Positions 8,787 to 17,530 of a DNA stretch of 34,123 nt are shown here, in pieces. Every line of letters starts with the position of its first letter. Within the stretch, counting starts at the first letter, position 1. A model generated the notes under the pieces. That model was not told the origin of the DNA and did not search any database. It saw only the letters and a list, made by a program, of their open reading frames with translations. A program made the position numbers and the translations under genes. The stretch is taken from assembly GCA_035369865.1 (NCBI GenBank), contig DAOOVG010000012.1, forward strand, positions 1-34,123, written 5' to 3'. Origin of the DNA: MVYY01 sp035369865. Its GTDB lineage: Bacteria; Bacteroidota; Bacteroidia; Bacteroidales; Paludibacteraceae.

Positions 8787-10118
8787 TTATTCATTGATTT
8801 TCATTCTAATACGCCATTCGTTTGGGTACAAATTATTGTAACGATTACCCAGATTTTTTATCCAGCCCAAAGGTTGCCCGCTATAAGTAAGCAAAACAAA
8901 ACCTTTTTTAGAAAAATCAATTGTTAAAGATTCTTTTTTTAAAAATTGAATAGCGGTTTGGTAATTCACCTCAACTTTTTCTATTGTATTCAAATCTAAT
9001 TCTTTAGACAAAGCCAATTGAGCAGAAGGAATAAAATCCTTGTTTTTAATTTCACCAAGCTTTATGCCAGACAGAACACAAGAAAAAGTTTGTTGAATCA
9101 GTTGAATCTCTTTCTGTCTGTTTCTTGGATAAGCTTTTAATTGTTGATTATTTAGCTCAAAAATCCAGTTTTCAGGACGTTTTAAAGAAATTGAGGGTAA
9201 ACTTGTTGGTTGCTTTTTTGCAGTTTCTTTCTTTTTAAATGAATAATTCCTTATGGGCGTTTTTGCAGTTTTTCTCAAAATAGAAAGGAAAAATCCTTCG
9301 CCACGTGTTTTATGAGGATAAAAACGATAACCACCATCACTCACTGTTATATTTTTCCAGCGAGAGACATCAATATCTAATAATTCAGCTCCTAATTCCT
9401 TGCAAATCCAGAAAACATTTTCTTCATTTTCTTCTCGATTATAAGTACAAGTGCTATATACCAAAATACCTCCAGTTTTTAATGCATCCCATACATCCTG
9501 AACAATTTTTCTTTGCCTGGCAGCACATTTTTGAACATTATCAACTGACCATTCCTGAATAGCAGCAGGATTTTTTCGAAACAAGCCTTCGCCAGAGCAA
9601 GGAGCATCTACTATTACAGCATCAAAAAAACCTGAAAGTTTGCTGAAATCAGCAGGTTCATTGTTGGTTACAATTACATTGGCATTTCCCCATTTGATAA
9701 CATTTTCAGCAAGAATTTTTACTCTGGAACGAATAATTTCATTACTAACAATCAACGTATCGTTATCGAAAGATTGAGAAAGTAAAGTAGTTTTTCCACC
9801 GGGCGCAGCACAAATATCCAAAATATTTTTAGCATCAGGAAATTGTTGATTAATAGCTTGCTGCAAAAACATGGAACTGGCTTCTTGCACATAATAAACG
9901 CCCGCATGAAAAAAAGGGTCACTTGTAAATGAAGGTCGTTCAGGCAAATAATAACCACTTTCGCACCATTCCACTTTTTGAGAAGAAGGGACATAATTCA
10001 TTTTATCATTTACACGAATGCTGGTGGGTGCCGTTTCATTGAGCGCTTTTATGAATGCTGGATATTCTTGACCCAAAAGTAATCTGGTCCTTTCTTCAAA
10101 AGCAGTTGGAAGTTGCAT
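8787..10118 (-). CDS. RsmF-like rRNA (cytosine-C5)-methyltransferase
   Basis: S-adenosylmethionine-dependent methyltransferase of the RsmB/NOP2/Sun class that makes 5-methylcytosine in ribosomal RNA. The 443 residues contain an N-terminal RNA-binding part, the SAM-binding loop DICAAPGGKT (101-110), motif IV VDAPCSGEGLF with Cys174, and motif VI YSTCTYNREENEE with the catalytic Cys224. The C-terminal domain (about 310-443, ending GQPLGWIKNLGNRYNNLYP) matches the extra RNA-binding domain of RsmF-type enzymes rather than RsmB, which has an N-terminal NusB-like domain. The 16S target position cannot be assigned from sequence alone. A perfect TAnnTTTG lies 31 bases upstream of the ATG. Confidence 0.9.
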   Translation of the reverse strand: MQLPTAFEERTRLLLGQEYPAFIKALNETAPTSIRVNDKMNYVPSSQKVEWCESGYYLPERPSFTSDPFFHAGVYYVQEASSMFLQQAINQQFPDAKNILDICAAPGGKTTLLSQSFDNDTLIVSNEIIRSRVKILAENVIKWGNANVIVTNNEPADFSKLSGFFDAVIVDAPCSGEGLFRKNPAAIQEWSVDNVQKCAARQRKIVQDVWDALKTGGILVYSTCTYNREENEENVFWICKELGAELLDIDVSRWKNITVSDGGYRFYPHKTRGEGFFLSILRKTAKTPIRNYSFKKKETAKKQPTSLPSISLKRPENWIFELNNQQLKAYPRNRQKEIQLIQQTFSCVLSGIKLGEIKNKDFIPSAQLALSKELDLNTIEKVEVNYQTAIQFLKKESLTIDFSKKGFVLLTYSGQPLGWIKNLGNRYNNLYPNEWRIRMKINE

Positions 10119-10606
10119 AAAAAATTATTCTGAAATTTGAATGCGACACAAAATTAGTAGATTTGCTGGAATAGAAATACAGAAAAATAAAAAGATTGTT
10201 ATACTTTAACCGTCAAACTATATTGACATAAAGGAATTGGGAGATTTTTTTCTTTTTACATAAAGTTTAAAAATTGATTGCACAAATGGTTATCCTTTTT
10301 TAATTAAGATTAATAAATGTCATATTTCGAATAGTTTTATTCCTTCCAAAAAAAGTTTGTGTATTTGCAAATTAGAATCCATATAATAGTAAAGAATCAT
10401 TTAAATAACAATGATTTGGTAAAAGGAAAAGCTATTTTATCCTTCAAGAAAAAGAAAAATGAATGGGGTTGGAAAGCTGTCGAAATACAGAAATAAAATT
10501 TAAAAGCTACATTATATTTAAATTTACGACTAAATTTCTTAACTTCTTGTAAATTTTTTACGAAATTCTTCTAACCAACAGTTGATTAATAAGTTATATT
10601 CAGCAT
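10119..10606. other. Noncoding gap between trpA and the RsmF-like gene
   Basis: This 488-base gap carries the likely RsmF-like promoter at its left end. No intrinsic terminator for the trp operon is visible directly after trpA. An open stretch on the plus strand (10335-10496) has no ATG; its C-terminal part faintly resembles the end of a cold-shock domain but is too weak to call a gene. The rest shows nothing recognisable. Confidence 0.4.
10149..10156 (-). promoter_or_regulatory. Candidate -7 element for the RsmF-like gene
   Basis: Minus strand reads TAATTTTG, a perfect match to the Bacteroidota -7 consensus TAnnTTTG, 31 bases before the ATG at 10118. A -33 TTTG is not evident. Confidence 0.4.
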
Positions 10607-11377
10607 TTATTTATTCAACCTTTCCAGCAAAAGATTGACAGCTTGATCAATATCATTTGTTTCTTGCAAAGCTTTAATAAAAGCACTACCGATAATGACA
10701 CCCGAAGAATACTGACAAGCAGTTTCACGCGTTGCTTTATTGGAAATGCCAAAGCCAATGAGTCGGGGATTTTTCAAATGCATTGAATTAATCCGATTGA
10801 AATAATCAATATGGTCATCGAATGAATTCCGTGTGCCTGTCACACCTGGTGAAGAAACCATGTAGATAAAACCATTGGTGTGTTCATCAATCTGACGAAT
10901 GCGTTTTTCGGAAGTTTCAGGTGTTATCAAGAAAACAAATTCCAATCCATATTTTTGAGCAATATCCTTATATTCAGCTAAATAATCATCCATTGGAAGA
11001 TCCGGAATAATCATGCCATCCACTCCAACTTTTTGACATTCCTGACAGAAATTTTCAAAACCAAATTGCATAATGGGATTCAAATAACCCATCATAATCA
11101 ATGGAATATAAATTTGGGAGCGAACATCTGTAAGTTGTTCAAAAAGTTTCCGTAATGACATCCCATTTCGCAAAGCAATTTGGCTGCTATTTTGAATAAC
11201 AGGTCCATCAGCTAATGGATCGGAAAATGGAATACCAATTTCTACTAAATCAATTCCTTTTCTTTGCAAACTTTCTAAAACAGGTACTGTATCATTTAAA
11301 TTAGGGAAACCTGTTGTAAAATAAACCGAAAGAATATTTTCTTTTTTTTGCTGAAATAATTGCTGAATTCTATTCAT
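10607..11377 (-). CDS. trpA: Tryptophan synthase alpha subunit
   Basis: Cleaves indole-3-glycerol phosphate to indole and glyceraldehyde 3-phosphate; indole passes to TrpB through an intersubunit tunnel. At 256 residues it is slightly shorter than the enterobacterial enzyme. The acid-base pair is present: Glu46 in LVEIGIPFSDP and Asp57 in LADGP. The phosphate-binding loop region LIGFGISNK and the later GVIIGSAFIK are intact. I chose the ATG at 11377; the in-frame codon at 11389 is a TTG four codons upstream. It is the last gene of the operon, 18 bases after trpF, and no terminator hairpin is evident after it. Confidence 0.96.
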   Translation of the reverse strand: MNRIQQLFQQKKENILSVYFTTGFPNLNDTVPVLESLQRKGIDLVEIGIPFSDPLADGPVIQNSSQIALRNGMSLRKLFEQLTDVRSQIYIPLIMMGYLNPIMQFGFENFCQECQKVGVDGMIIPDLPMDDYLAEYKDIAQKYGLEFVFLITPETSEKRIRQIDEHTNGFIYMVSSPGVTGTRNSFDDHIDYFNRINSMHLKNPRLIGFGISNKATRETACQYSSGVIIGSAFIKALQETNDIDQAVNLLLERLNK

Positions 11378-11395
11378 TTTAACTAACAATTAATT

Positions 11396-12079
11396 TTAAT
11401 TATAACGATAAAGTTGAAAAAACTGCTTGAGCAATTCGACATTTTTTTTGCCTGGTGCTATTTCAAATTTACTATTCAAATCTACACCAATAAACTTGGG
11501 ATGTTCAATTTTTTTCAAATCATCTACATCTTCCAGTGAAATGCCACCGCTAAGAAAAAATGGAATATTGCCCTTATAATCATTCAGTAACGACCAGTCG
11601 AATTTTATCCCTGCACCGCCATAAATGGGAACTTTGGTATCAAAAAGGAAATAATCGCAAACACTTTCGTAAGGTTTTGTCACAATAAAGTTGTACGAAC
11701 TTTCCACAGGAAAAGCTTTAATCACCAATAAACCAGCTTCTTTTAATTTTTCACACTTATCTTCCAGTTCGCTGCCATGCAATTGAACGCCATCCAGATG
11801 ATACTTATAAGCTGTTGACAAAATATTATCCAGCTTTTCATTGACAAAAACACCCATTTTTTTTATCGACGAAGGTAAACTATTTAACACAGAAATATCC
11901 AGATGCCTCACATATCGTGGAGATTTCTTATAAAAAACAAATCCCATAAAATCAGGCTGTAAAGCAGCTACTTCACGAATGTTTTCTGAAAACTTCATTC
12001 CACAAACTTTGATTAATTTGAAATTCGCTATTTGCTTTACTTCATTGATTTCTTTTTGATTTTTTTCGTTATCTTTCAT
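11396..12079 (-). CDS. trpF: Phosphoribosylanthranilate isomerase
   Basis: Catalyses the Amadori rearrangement of phosphoribosylanthranilate to CdRP. The 227-residue barrel begins with IKVCGMKF, holding the catalytic Cys at residue 26, and the general acid Asp lies in FLFDTKVPIYGGAG (about 145-158). The C-terminal phosphate-binding FLSGGISLEDV and IGVDLNSKFE are present. The first 20 or so residues are a hydrophilic, Lys/Asn/Glu-rich extension absent from most family members; no internal ATG would remove it cleanly, so it is probably real. TrpF is separate here, not fused to TrpC as in enterobacteria. It is 25 bases after trpC. Confidence 0.95.
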   Translation of the reverse strand: MKDNEKNQKEINEVKQIANFKLIKVCGMKFSENIREVAALQPDFMGFVFYKKSPRYVRHLDISVLNSLPSSIKKMGVFVNEKLDNILSTAYKYHLDGVQLHGSELEDKCEKLKEAGLLVIKAFPVESSYNFIVTKPYESVCDYFLFDTKVPIYGGAGIKFDWSLLNDYKGNIPFFLSGGISLEDVDDLKKIEHPKFIGVDLNSKFEIAPGKKNVELLKQFFQLYRYN

Positions 12080-12104
12080 TTCAAAAAAATTCCAATTTTA
12101 ATTT

Positions 12105-12917
12105 TTATCTAATTAGTTGATTGATAAACTGTCGTAAAGCATCTGCTGGATCTTTTTCTTTAATAAAATGCTCACCTATCAAAAAACCTTGATAACCAGC
12201 CTGCTTTAAAATTTTGATAGTTTGAATTTTGCTGATACCACTTTCACTAATTTTTGTAAAAGTAGAAGGAATCAAGTTTGCCAGTTCAAGAGATGTATCA
12301 ATATTTACTTCAAAAGTATCCAAATTTCGATTATTTACACCGACAATATCTACGTATTCATTCAAATAATTCAATTCTTCTTTGTTGTGCACTTCCAACA
12401 AAACTTCAAGACCAAGTTGATGAGCCAATCTTGCAAAGTTTTTTACTTCTGGAACAGTCAAAGCCGCCGCAATCAACAGAACAACGTCTGCACCAATGGC
12501 TTTGGCTTCATAAATTTGAAATTCATCCACAACAAAATCTTTCTTTAAAATAGGACAGGAAATTTTATCACGAACTGCTATTATATCCTCAACACTTCCA
12601 CCAAAAAAATCAGCATCAGTCAAAATGGAAATTCCCACTGCACCAGCTTGTTGATACCCTGTTGTAACTTCCAATAAATTAGCCTCTTGATTCAACCAAC
12701 CTTTAGAAGGAGATTTTCGCTTGAATTCAGCAATAATCCCTATTGGCAAAGAAAGTAAATTTTGCTTTAAAGAAAAACATTTTCTAGAAAAGAAAGGAAA
12801 ATCTTCCCAATTTTTTTTGTTAAAAAATTGCTTTTTTAACGCAACTTCTTTTCTCTTATTTCTTAAAATATTTTCAAGAAAATCTGTTTTTTGAATAGTT
12901 GAGTTTTTTTCTTCCAT
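12105..12917 (-). CDS. trpC: Indole-3-glycerol phosphate synthase
   Basis: Closes the indole ring by decarboxylating cyclisation of CdRP. The 270-residue barrel is monofunctional. Key motifs are IIAEFKRKSPSKG (about 61-73) with the active-site Lys residues, SILTDADFFGGS (about 97-108), CPILKKDFVVDEFQIYEA (about 121-138) and GVNNRNLDTFEVN (about 193-205); the final phosphate loop is ISESGISK. The N-terminus has the usual ILRNKRKEVALKK helix. It starts 9 bases after the end of trpD, indicating tight co-transcription. Confidence 0.96.
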   Translation of the reverse strand: MEEKNSTIQKTDFLENILRNKRKEVALKKQFFNKKNWEDFPFFSRKCFSLKQNLLSLPIGIIAEFKRKSPSKGWLNQEANLLEVTTGYQQAGAVGISILTDADFFGGSVEDIIAVRDKISCPILKKDFVVDEFQIYEAKAIGADVVLLIAAALTVPEVKNFARLAHQLGLEVLLEVHNKEELNYLNEYVDIVGVNNRNLDTFEVNIDTSLELANLIPSTFTKISESGISKIQTIKILKQAGYQGFLIGEHFIKEKDPADALRQFINQLIR

Positions 12918-12926
12918 TTTCCAAAA

Positions 12927-13925
12927 CTAAAGATGATAGATTTCTTCAAACCTCATAAAGGCTTCTTTGGCTTTTCCACTGGCAAGTGATTCGATAGCTT
13001 CTGCTTTACATTCTTCAATAGTCTTTTCAGGACAAAGCGTTTTAATGGCAAAAGCTGAATTAATAATCACCACATTGCGTTGTCCATCAGTAGATTGATT
13101 GTTAAGAACTTTCATAAATATTTTTGCAGCGTGTTCCACCGTTTCGCCACCCCACAATTCTCCCTGATTCACTTTTTCAAAACCCAGTTGCTCAGGCGTG
13201 TAAATAAATTCTCCGTCATTGTTAATGACCTTGCATTTGTCCGTTAAAGAGATTTCATCATAGCCATCAAAGGTATAAACAATGGAATATTGAATACCCA
13301 ATTTTTGATAAAGATAATTGTACAAACGCATCATTTTCAAATTATATACACCCAAACATTGATATCGAGGGCGAATCGGACTAATTAATGGTCCTAGCAC
13401 ATTGAAAAAAGTTCTTACGCCGATATTTTTGCGAACGGGAGCAACATTTTTCATAGCAGGATTACACAACGGCGCATGTAAATAAGCAAAACCAGATTCT
13501 TCCAGTGAACGTCTGGCAATGTCAATATCCGTAGTAAATTTAGCACCGTAATATTCAATTACATTGGAAGCACCACTTACAGATGTTGCTCCATAATTGC
13601 CATGTTTTGCTACTTTATAACCTGCTCCCGCAAGGGTAAAGCAACTGCAAGTAGAAATATTAAAAGTATTTTTTCCGTCGCCGCCTGTGCCAACAATATC
13701 AATTGGATCAAATTCAGACAAATCCATTGGAATTGCCATTGTCATCAAAGCGTCTCGAAAACCAATCAATTCGTCTAGCTCAATGCTTCGCATCAAATAG
13801 ACGGAAAGAAAAGCAGCCATTTGCGATTCATTGTATTTTCCTGCTCCGATATTGCTCATTACTTCGGCAGCTTCTTCTCGGGTCAACGATTGATGATCAA
13901 ATAATCTGTTCAGTATCTCTTTCAT
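12927..13925 (-). CDS. trpD: Anthranilate phosphoribosyltransferase
   Basis: Transfers the phosphoribosyl group of PRPP to anthranilate. The 332 residues contain the PRPP-binding loop DIVGTGGDGKNTFNIST (about 78-94), the anthranilate-site segment AKHGNYGATSVSGASNVIE, and the conserved NPAMKNVAPVRKNIGVRTFFN (residues 160-180, given here by its ends: NPAMKN to RTFFN) with the Arg that contacts anthranilate. It is a stand-alone enzyme, not fused to the glutaminase TrpG. It lies 30 bases after trpG. Confidence 0.96.
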   Translation of the reverse strand: MKEILNRLFDHQSLTREEAAEVMSNIGAGKYNESQMAAFLSVYLMRSIELDELIGFRDALMTMAIPMDLSEFDPIDIVGTGGDGKNTFNISTCSCFTLAGAGYKVAKHGNYGATSVSGASNVIEYYGAKFTTDIDIARRSLEESGFAYLHAPLCNPAMKNVAPVRKNIGVRTFFNVLGPLISPIRPRYQCLGVYNLKMMRLYNYLYQKLGIQYSIVYTFDGYDEISLTDKCKVINNDGEFIYTPEQLGFEKVNQGELWGGETVEHAAKIFMKVLNNQSTDGQRNVVIINSAFAIKTLCPEKTIEECKAEAIESLASGKAKEAFMRFEEIYHL

Positions 13926-13955
13926 TTTAAAGTAATTTTTTAGAAATCAATAAAA

Positions 13956-14528
13956 TTAATATGTTTTTTGTAACCAGTTTTTCAGAATTTTTTCTCCCAA
14001 TGGTGTTAAAACGGATTCAGGATGAAATTGTAAACCTCGCACATCATAAGTTTTGTGTTTTATCGCCATAATCATTCCTTGATTATCCACAGCAGTTACT
14101 GTCAGACACGAAGGCAATGTTTCTTTTTCTACTATCCATGAATGATATCTTCCTGCTTCTATTTTTTGAGGTAAATCTTTGAACAAATAATCTTCTTCCA
14201 CAATTTTAATAGTAGAACAAACGCCATGATACACTTCAGGAAGATTTAACAACGTTCCTCCAAAAGCCTGTGCTATTGCTTGTTCACCCAAACAAATGCC
14301 CAAAATACTTTTGCTGGGAGCATATTTTTTTACAACGTCTAATAAAATTCCGGATTCTACTGGTAAACCTGGACCTGGCGAAAGAAGAATTTTATCAAAA
14401 CGATCAATATCTTCCAACTGAATGCGATCATTTCGATGCACTTCCACATCGTCGTATCCTAATTTTTTTATGGCATGCACCAGATTGTAGGTAAAAGAAT
14501 CATAATTATCAAACACAAGTATTTTCAT
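13956..14528 (-). CDS. trpG: Anthranilate synthase glutamine amidotransferase component
   Basis: Releases ammonia from glutamine for anthranilate synthesis by TrpE. The 190-residue class I glutaminase has the nucleophile Cys79 in GICLGEQAIA and the partners His169 and Glu171 in QFHPESVLT. The oxyanion segment SPGPGLP is at 50-56. Such stand-alone subunits may also serve PabB in folate synthesis (the pabA role); the position between trpE and trpD points to tryptophan as the main role. Spacing is 38 bases to trpE and 30 to trpD. Confidence 0.95.
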   Translation of the reverse strand: MKILVFDNYDSFTYNLVHAIKKLGYDDVEVHRNDRIQLEDIDRFDKILLSPGPGLPVESGILLDVVKKYAPSKSILGICLGEQAIAQAFGGTLLNLPEVYHGVCSTIKIVEEDYLFKDLPQKIEAGRYHSWIVEKETLPSCLTVTAVDNQGMIMAIKHKTYDVRGLQFHPESVLTPLGEKILKNWLQKTY

Positions 14529-14566
14529 CTAACTTTCAATTTTTTTAAAATAATAAATCAGATTTT

Positions 14567-15982
14567 TTAAATCGAAACACTGGAAGCTACTTCAATAGCT
14601 TGTTTGAGTGCAGCCAATTTATTATTTACTTCCTGTAATTCGCTTCCTTCGTTCGATTTAGCAACAATGCCAGCACCTGCCTGATAATAAAGCGTATTGT
14701 TTTTACTGATAAAAGAACGAATAACAATTGCTTGATTAAAGCTTTCGTCAAAACCCAGATAGCCAATACAACCTCCATAAGGTCCTCTATCGTGTGGTTC
14801 AATTTCATCAATCAACTGCATGGCTTTAATTTTTGGAGCGCCAGAAAGTGTGCCAGCAGGAAAAGTATCCGCAAAAAGTTTAATGACATTTGTTTCAGGT
14901 CTTAATTTTCCACTTACATTCGATACCAGATGCAACACATGAGAATAATATTGTACTTCACGAAAAGCTTCTACTTTTACATCATCTGCATTTCGACTTA
15001 AATCATTACGCGCCAAATCCACCAACATTACATGCTCTTCATTTTCTTTATCATCGTTGCGAAGTTTTTCTGCCAATTCAAAATCCTTTTTATCATTACC
15101 CGTACGACGGAAAGTGCCTGCAATAGGTTTTATATATGCTTTTTTGGTTTTAGCATCGACCACCAAATGAGCTTCAGGTGAGGAACCAAAAATGCGGAAA
15201 TCGCCCAGATCAAAATAAAATAAATAAGGAGAAGGATTAATAGAACGCAAAGCCCGATAAAGCATAAAATCGTCTCCTTGAAAAGACTGATGAAAACGAC
15301 GTGAAAGCACTATTTGAAAAACATTTCCCTTAAAACATTCCTCTTTGCCTCGACGAACCATTTGCTTGTATTCTTCGTCAGAAATATCGCATTTTCTCTT
15401 GTCTGTCGCCTGAAATGGATAAGTTGCTACATTGTGGTTCACTAAAATTTCTTCTACCTTATTTAAAGAAGATTTCTCGCCTTCCAAAAGATTTTCAATA
15501 ATAGTAAGTTCATTATTAAAATGATTGATAGCAATAATATATTTGAACAATAAATAATTTAAACCCGGCATACTTCCAGGAACTGTTTCGCGAGCAGATA
15601 ACTTAACATCTTCAAAATACTGAACTGCTTCATAGGAAGTGTAACCAAACAACCCATTTACAACAGGGGGAATTTGTTGGTCGGAAGGAATGATTTCAAA
15701 AGATTTTAAAAAATTATCAAATCTTTCAGCAACGGTCATTTTATCTTTTACCTCCGTTTCAATAGTAGTATCATCAGGATATTTTTCCGTAATCAAAAAA
15801 TGATTGACCGATATTCCTCCAATTGGACAAAATCCTATATAAGAATAACTATTTTCAACTCCATGATAATCAGAACTTTCAAGCAATGCTGAATGCGTAT
15901 ATAAATCTCTTACTTTGAGGTAAATTCCTACTGGTGTGTCCAGATCAGCCAGCAATTTTTTTGTGTTTACATATAGTTTCAT
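14567..15982 (-). CDS. trpE: Anthranilate synthase component I
   Basis: Converts chorismate and ammonia (from TrpG) to anthranilate, the committed step. The 471 residues comprise an N-terminal regulatory half and the C-terminal chorismate-binding domain. The motif LLES at 33-36, followed by YSYIG near 46-50, is the tryptophan-binding signature of feedback-inhibited TrpE, so allosteric control is expected on top of the transcriptional control proposed upstream. Catalytic-domain motifs include IAGTFRRTG, EEHVMLVDLARNDL, FPAGTLSGAPK and GAGIVAKSN. It is 39 bases after trpB. Confidence 0.96.
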   Translation of the reverse strand: MKLYVNTKKLLADLDTPVGIYLKVRDLYTHSALLESSDYHGVENSYSYIGFCPIGGISVNHFLITEKYPDDTTIETEVKDKMTVAERFDNFLKSFEIIPSDQQIPPVVNGLFGYTSYEAVQYFEDVKLSARETVPGSMPGLNYLLFKYIIAINHFNNELTIIENLLEGEKSSLNKVEEILVNHNVATYPFQATDKRKCDISDEEYKQMVRRGKEECFKGNVFQIVLSRRFHQSFQGDDFMLYRALRSINPSPYLFYFDLGDFRIFGSSPEAHLVVDAKTKKAYIKPIAGTFRRTGNDKKDFELAEKLRNDDKENEEHVMLVDLARNDLSRNADDVKVEAFREVQYYSHVLHLVSNVSGKLRPETNVIKLFADTFPAGTLSGAPKIKAMQLIDEIEPHDRGPYGGCIGYLGFDESFNQAIVIRSFISKNNTLYYQAGAGIVAKSNEGSELQEVNNKLAALKQAIEVASSVSI

Positions 15983-16021
15983 AATCCTTAAAATTTTTAA
16001 TATTTCAATTCAAATAGAAAT

Positions 16022-17275
16022 TCAAATAAATTCTTTTTTATCTTTATTTATTGATTCATAATATTTTACATAAGCATCCATATCTTTGTCACCTCTACCG
16101 GAAACGGTAATTACTACTACGTCATCCGATTTGAAATTATCTTTTTCTTTTTTCAAAATAGCCAGCGCATGAGCTGATTCAATGGCGGGGATGATTCCTT
16201 CCATGCGAGTTAGTTCAAAAGCAGCTTCCATTGCTTCATCGTCGTTAATAGCATAAACTTTTGTCCTTCCAATTTTGGCAAAAAAAGCATGAGCAGGACC
16301 CACTCCCGGATAATCCAGACCAGCAGAAATAGAATAAGGTTCATCAATTTGGCCATCTTCATTTTGCAAAATCAACGTTTTTGCTCCATGAATGATGCCT
16401 ATTTTTCCCAAATGAATGGTTGCTGCCGTTTTCCCAGTCTCAATTCCCAATCCGCCCGCTTCAGCTGAAATAATTTTCACCCGATTATCATCCAGATAAT
16501 AATAATAAGTGCCCATTGCATTGCTTCCGCCACCAACGCAAGCCATTAAATAATCAGGATAATCACGTCCGATTTTTTCTTGCAGTTGCCATTTGATTTC
16601 TTCGCCGATCACCGATTGAAAATAGCCCACCATTTCAGGATAAGGATAAGGTCCAACTGTAGAACCAATAATATAATACGAATCAGGATGCGAGCACCAA
16701 TAACGAATTGCTTCATTGGTTGCATCCTTTAATGTCATATTTCCGCTGATAACAGGTTCCACTTTAGCTCCAAGCATTTGCATTTTCTGAACATTCAAAT
16801 ACTGACGTTCAATATCAGTTTTACCCATAAAAACGGTACAATCCATTCCCATTAAAGCACAGGCAGTTGCAGCAGCCACACCGTGCTGACCAGCTCCCGT
16901 TTCTGCCAGCATATGCGTTTTCCCCATTCGTTTAGCGAGCAATACTTGCCCCAATGCATTATTAATTTTGTGAGCTCCGGTATGATTCAAGTCTTCCCGC
17001 TTTAAATAAATATTGACACCATAAGTTTCTGAAAGTCGCCGGGCAAAATACAGAGGTGTTGGTCTGCCAACATAATTTTTTAGCAAGTCGTAATATTCAT
17101 TTTTAAATGTTTCGTCATTTTTGATGGCTAAGAAAGCATTTTTTAATTGCTCGACGGTGGCATACAAAATTTCAGGAATATAAGCTCCACCAAATTCGCC
17201 ATAATAACCTTTCTTATTGGGTTGATAAAGGTTACCAGCAACTGTGTGATTTGAATTGTTTAAATTTTCTGACAT
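16022..17275 (-). CDS. trpB: Tryptophan synthase beta subunit
   Basis: Pyridoxal-phosphate enzyme that condenses indole with serine. The 417 residues carry the Schiff-base Lys103 in HTGAHKINNALGQ, the AETGAGQHGVA segment with the catalytic Glu, and the PLP phosphate loop GGGSNAMG. It is the TrpB1 type that partners TrpA. The first about 20 residues are a weakly conserved extension before the usual GYYGEFGGAYIPE. It is the first structural gene of the operon, separated from its ATG by the attenuator hairpin. Having trpB first and trpA last is a gene order I recall as typical of Bacteroidota. Confidence 0.97.
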   Translation of the reverse strand: MSENLNNSNHTVAGNLYQPNKKGYYGEFGGAYIPEILYATVEQLKNAFLAIKNDETFKNEYYDLLKNYVGRPTPLYFARRLSETYGVNIYLKREDLNHTGAHKINNALGQVLLAKRMGKTHMLAETGAGQHGVAAATACALMGMDCTVFMGKTDIERQYLNVQKMQMLGAKVEPVISGNMTLKDATNEAIRYWCSHPDSYYIIGSTVGPYPYPEMVGYFQSVIGEEIKWQLQEKIGRDYPDYLMACVGGGSNAMGTYYYYLDDNRVKIISAEAGGLGIETGKTAATIHLGKIGIIHGAKTLILQNEDGQIDEPYSISAGLDYPGVGPAHAFFAKIGRTKVYAINDDEAMEAAFELTRMEGIIPAIESAHALAILKKEKDNFKSDDVVVITVSGRGDKDMDAYVKYYESINKDKKEFI

Positions 17276-17320
17276 ATCTTTTTTATTTTTAGTTTTTATT
17301 TTTTCTGACTTTTATCAACG

Positions 17321-17355
17321 AAAAAAGGCTTGTCGTGAGTTCCGACAAGCCTTTT
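17321..17355 (-). terminator. Intrinsic terminator of the trp leader (attenuator stem 3:4)
   Basis: On the minus strand the transcript has AAAAGGCUUGUCG, a 7-base loop GAACUCA, then CGACAAGCCUUUU and further U residues: a perfect 13-bp stem (9 bp of it mixed sequence) with a U-tract, placed 46 bases before the trpB ATG. It sits between the leader peptide and the first structural gene, where a terminator makes sense only if it is conditional. The loop and start of the descending arm (17333-17339, CUCACGA) can instead pair with the end of the leader peptide gene. Confidence 0.9.
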
Positions 17356-17422
17356 CATAAATATTTATTAATTTCAACTATCAACCATAGGTGTCCCTTC
17401 TCACGATTTAAATTTTCGTAAG
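17333..17422 (-). promoter_or_regulatory. trp attenuator: alternative pairing segments
   Basis: Three 7-base segments explain a switch. Segment 1, CUUACGA (17422-17416), directly follows the Trp codons. Segment 2, UCGUGAG (17406-17400), spans the last sense codon and stop of the leader peptide. Segment 3, CUCACGA (17339-17333), lies in the loop and descending arm of the terminator. Segment 2 pairs fully with segment 3, or with segment 1 (one G-U pair, 9-base loop). A ribosome stalled at the Trp codons would cover segment 1 and leave 2 free to pair with 3, breaking the terminator; one finishing at the stop codon would cover 2 and let it form. Confidence 0.75.
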
Positions 17423-17463
17423 CGCCACCACCAGAAATTATTGATTGTTGAATTTGATTTCAT
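17401..17463 (-). CDS. trpL: trp operon leader peptide
   Basis: A 20-codon frame from the ATG at 17463 to a TGA at 17401, with three consecutive tryptophan codons at positions 11-13 (17433-17425) in the context NNFWWWRLRKFKS. Its only apparent purpose is to let the translating ribosome sense charged tRNA-Trp. It is followed by the intrinsic terminator and then trpB. A weak purine stretch AGUGGAA sits directly before the ATG. The Trp run in a short frame at this position is very unlikely by chance, but translation has not been shown. Confidence 0.85.
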   Translation of the reverse strand: MKSNSTINNFWWWRLRKFKS

Positions 17464-17486
17464 TTCCACTTTTTTGTTTATCGCTG

Positions 17487-17518
17487 CAAAGTTGAAAAAT
17501 TATTTTGAATTGTGCAAA
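17487..17518 (-). promoter_or_regulatory. Candidate trp operon promoter
   Basis: The minus strand reads TTTG (17518-17515), 20 bases, then CAACTTTG (17494-17487). This fits the Bacteroidota -33 TTTG / -7 TAnnTTTG pattern with one mismatch in the -7 element. Transcription would begin near 17480, giving a very short untranslated lead into the leader peptide, as expected for an attenuator. Confidence 0.55.
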
Positions 17519-17530
17519 AAAAAAATTGGA

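Noticed and set aside
10335..10496. 53-codon open stretch (plus strand) whose end faintly recalls a cold-shock domain C-terminus
   Set aside because: No ATG, no nucleic-acid-binding motifs and no matching N-terminal part upstream. A translated search would be needed to support a relic.
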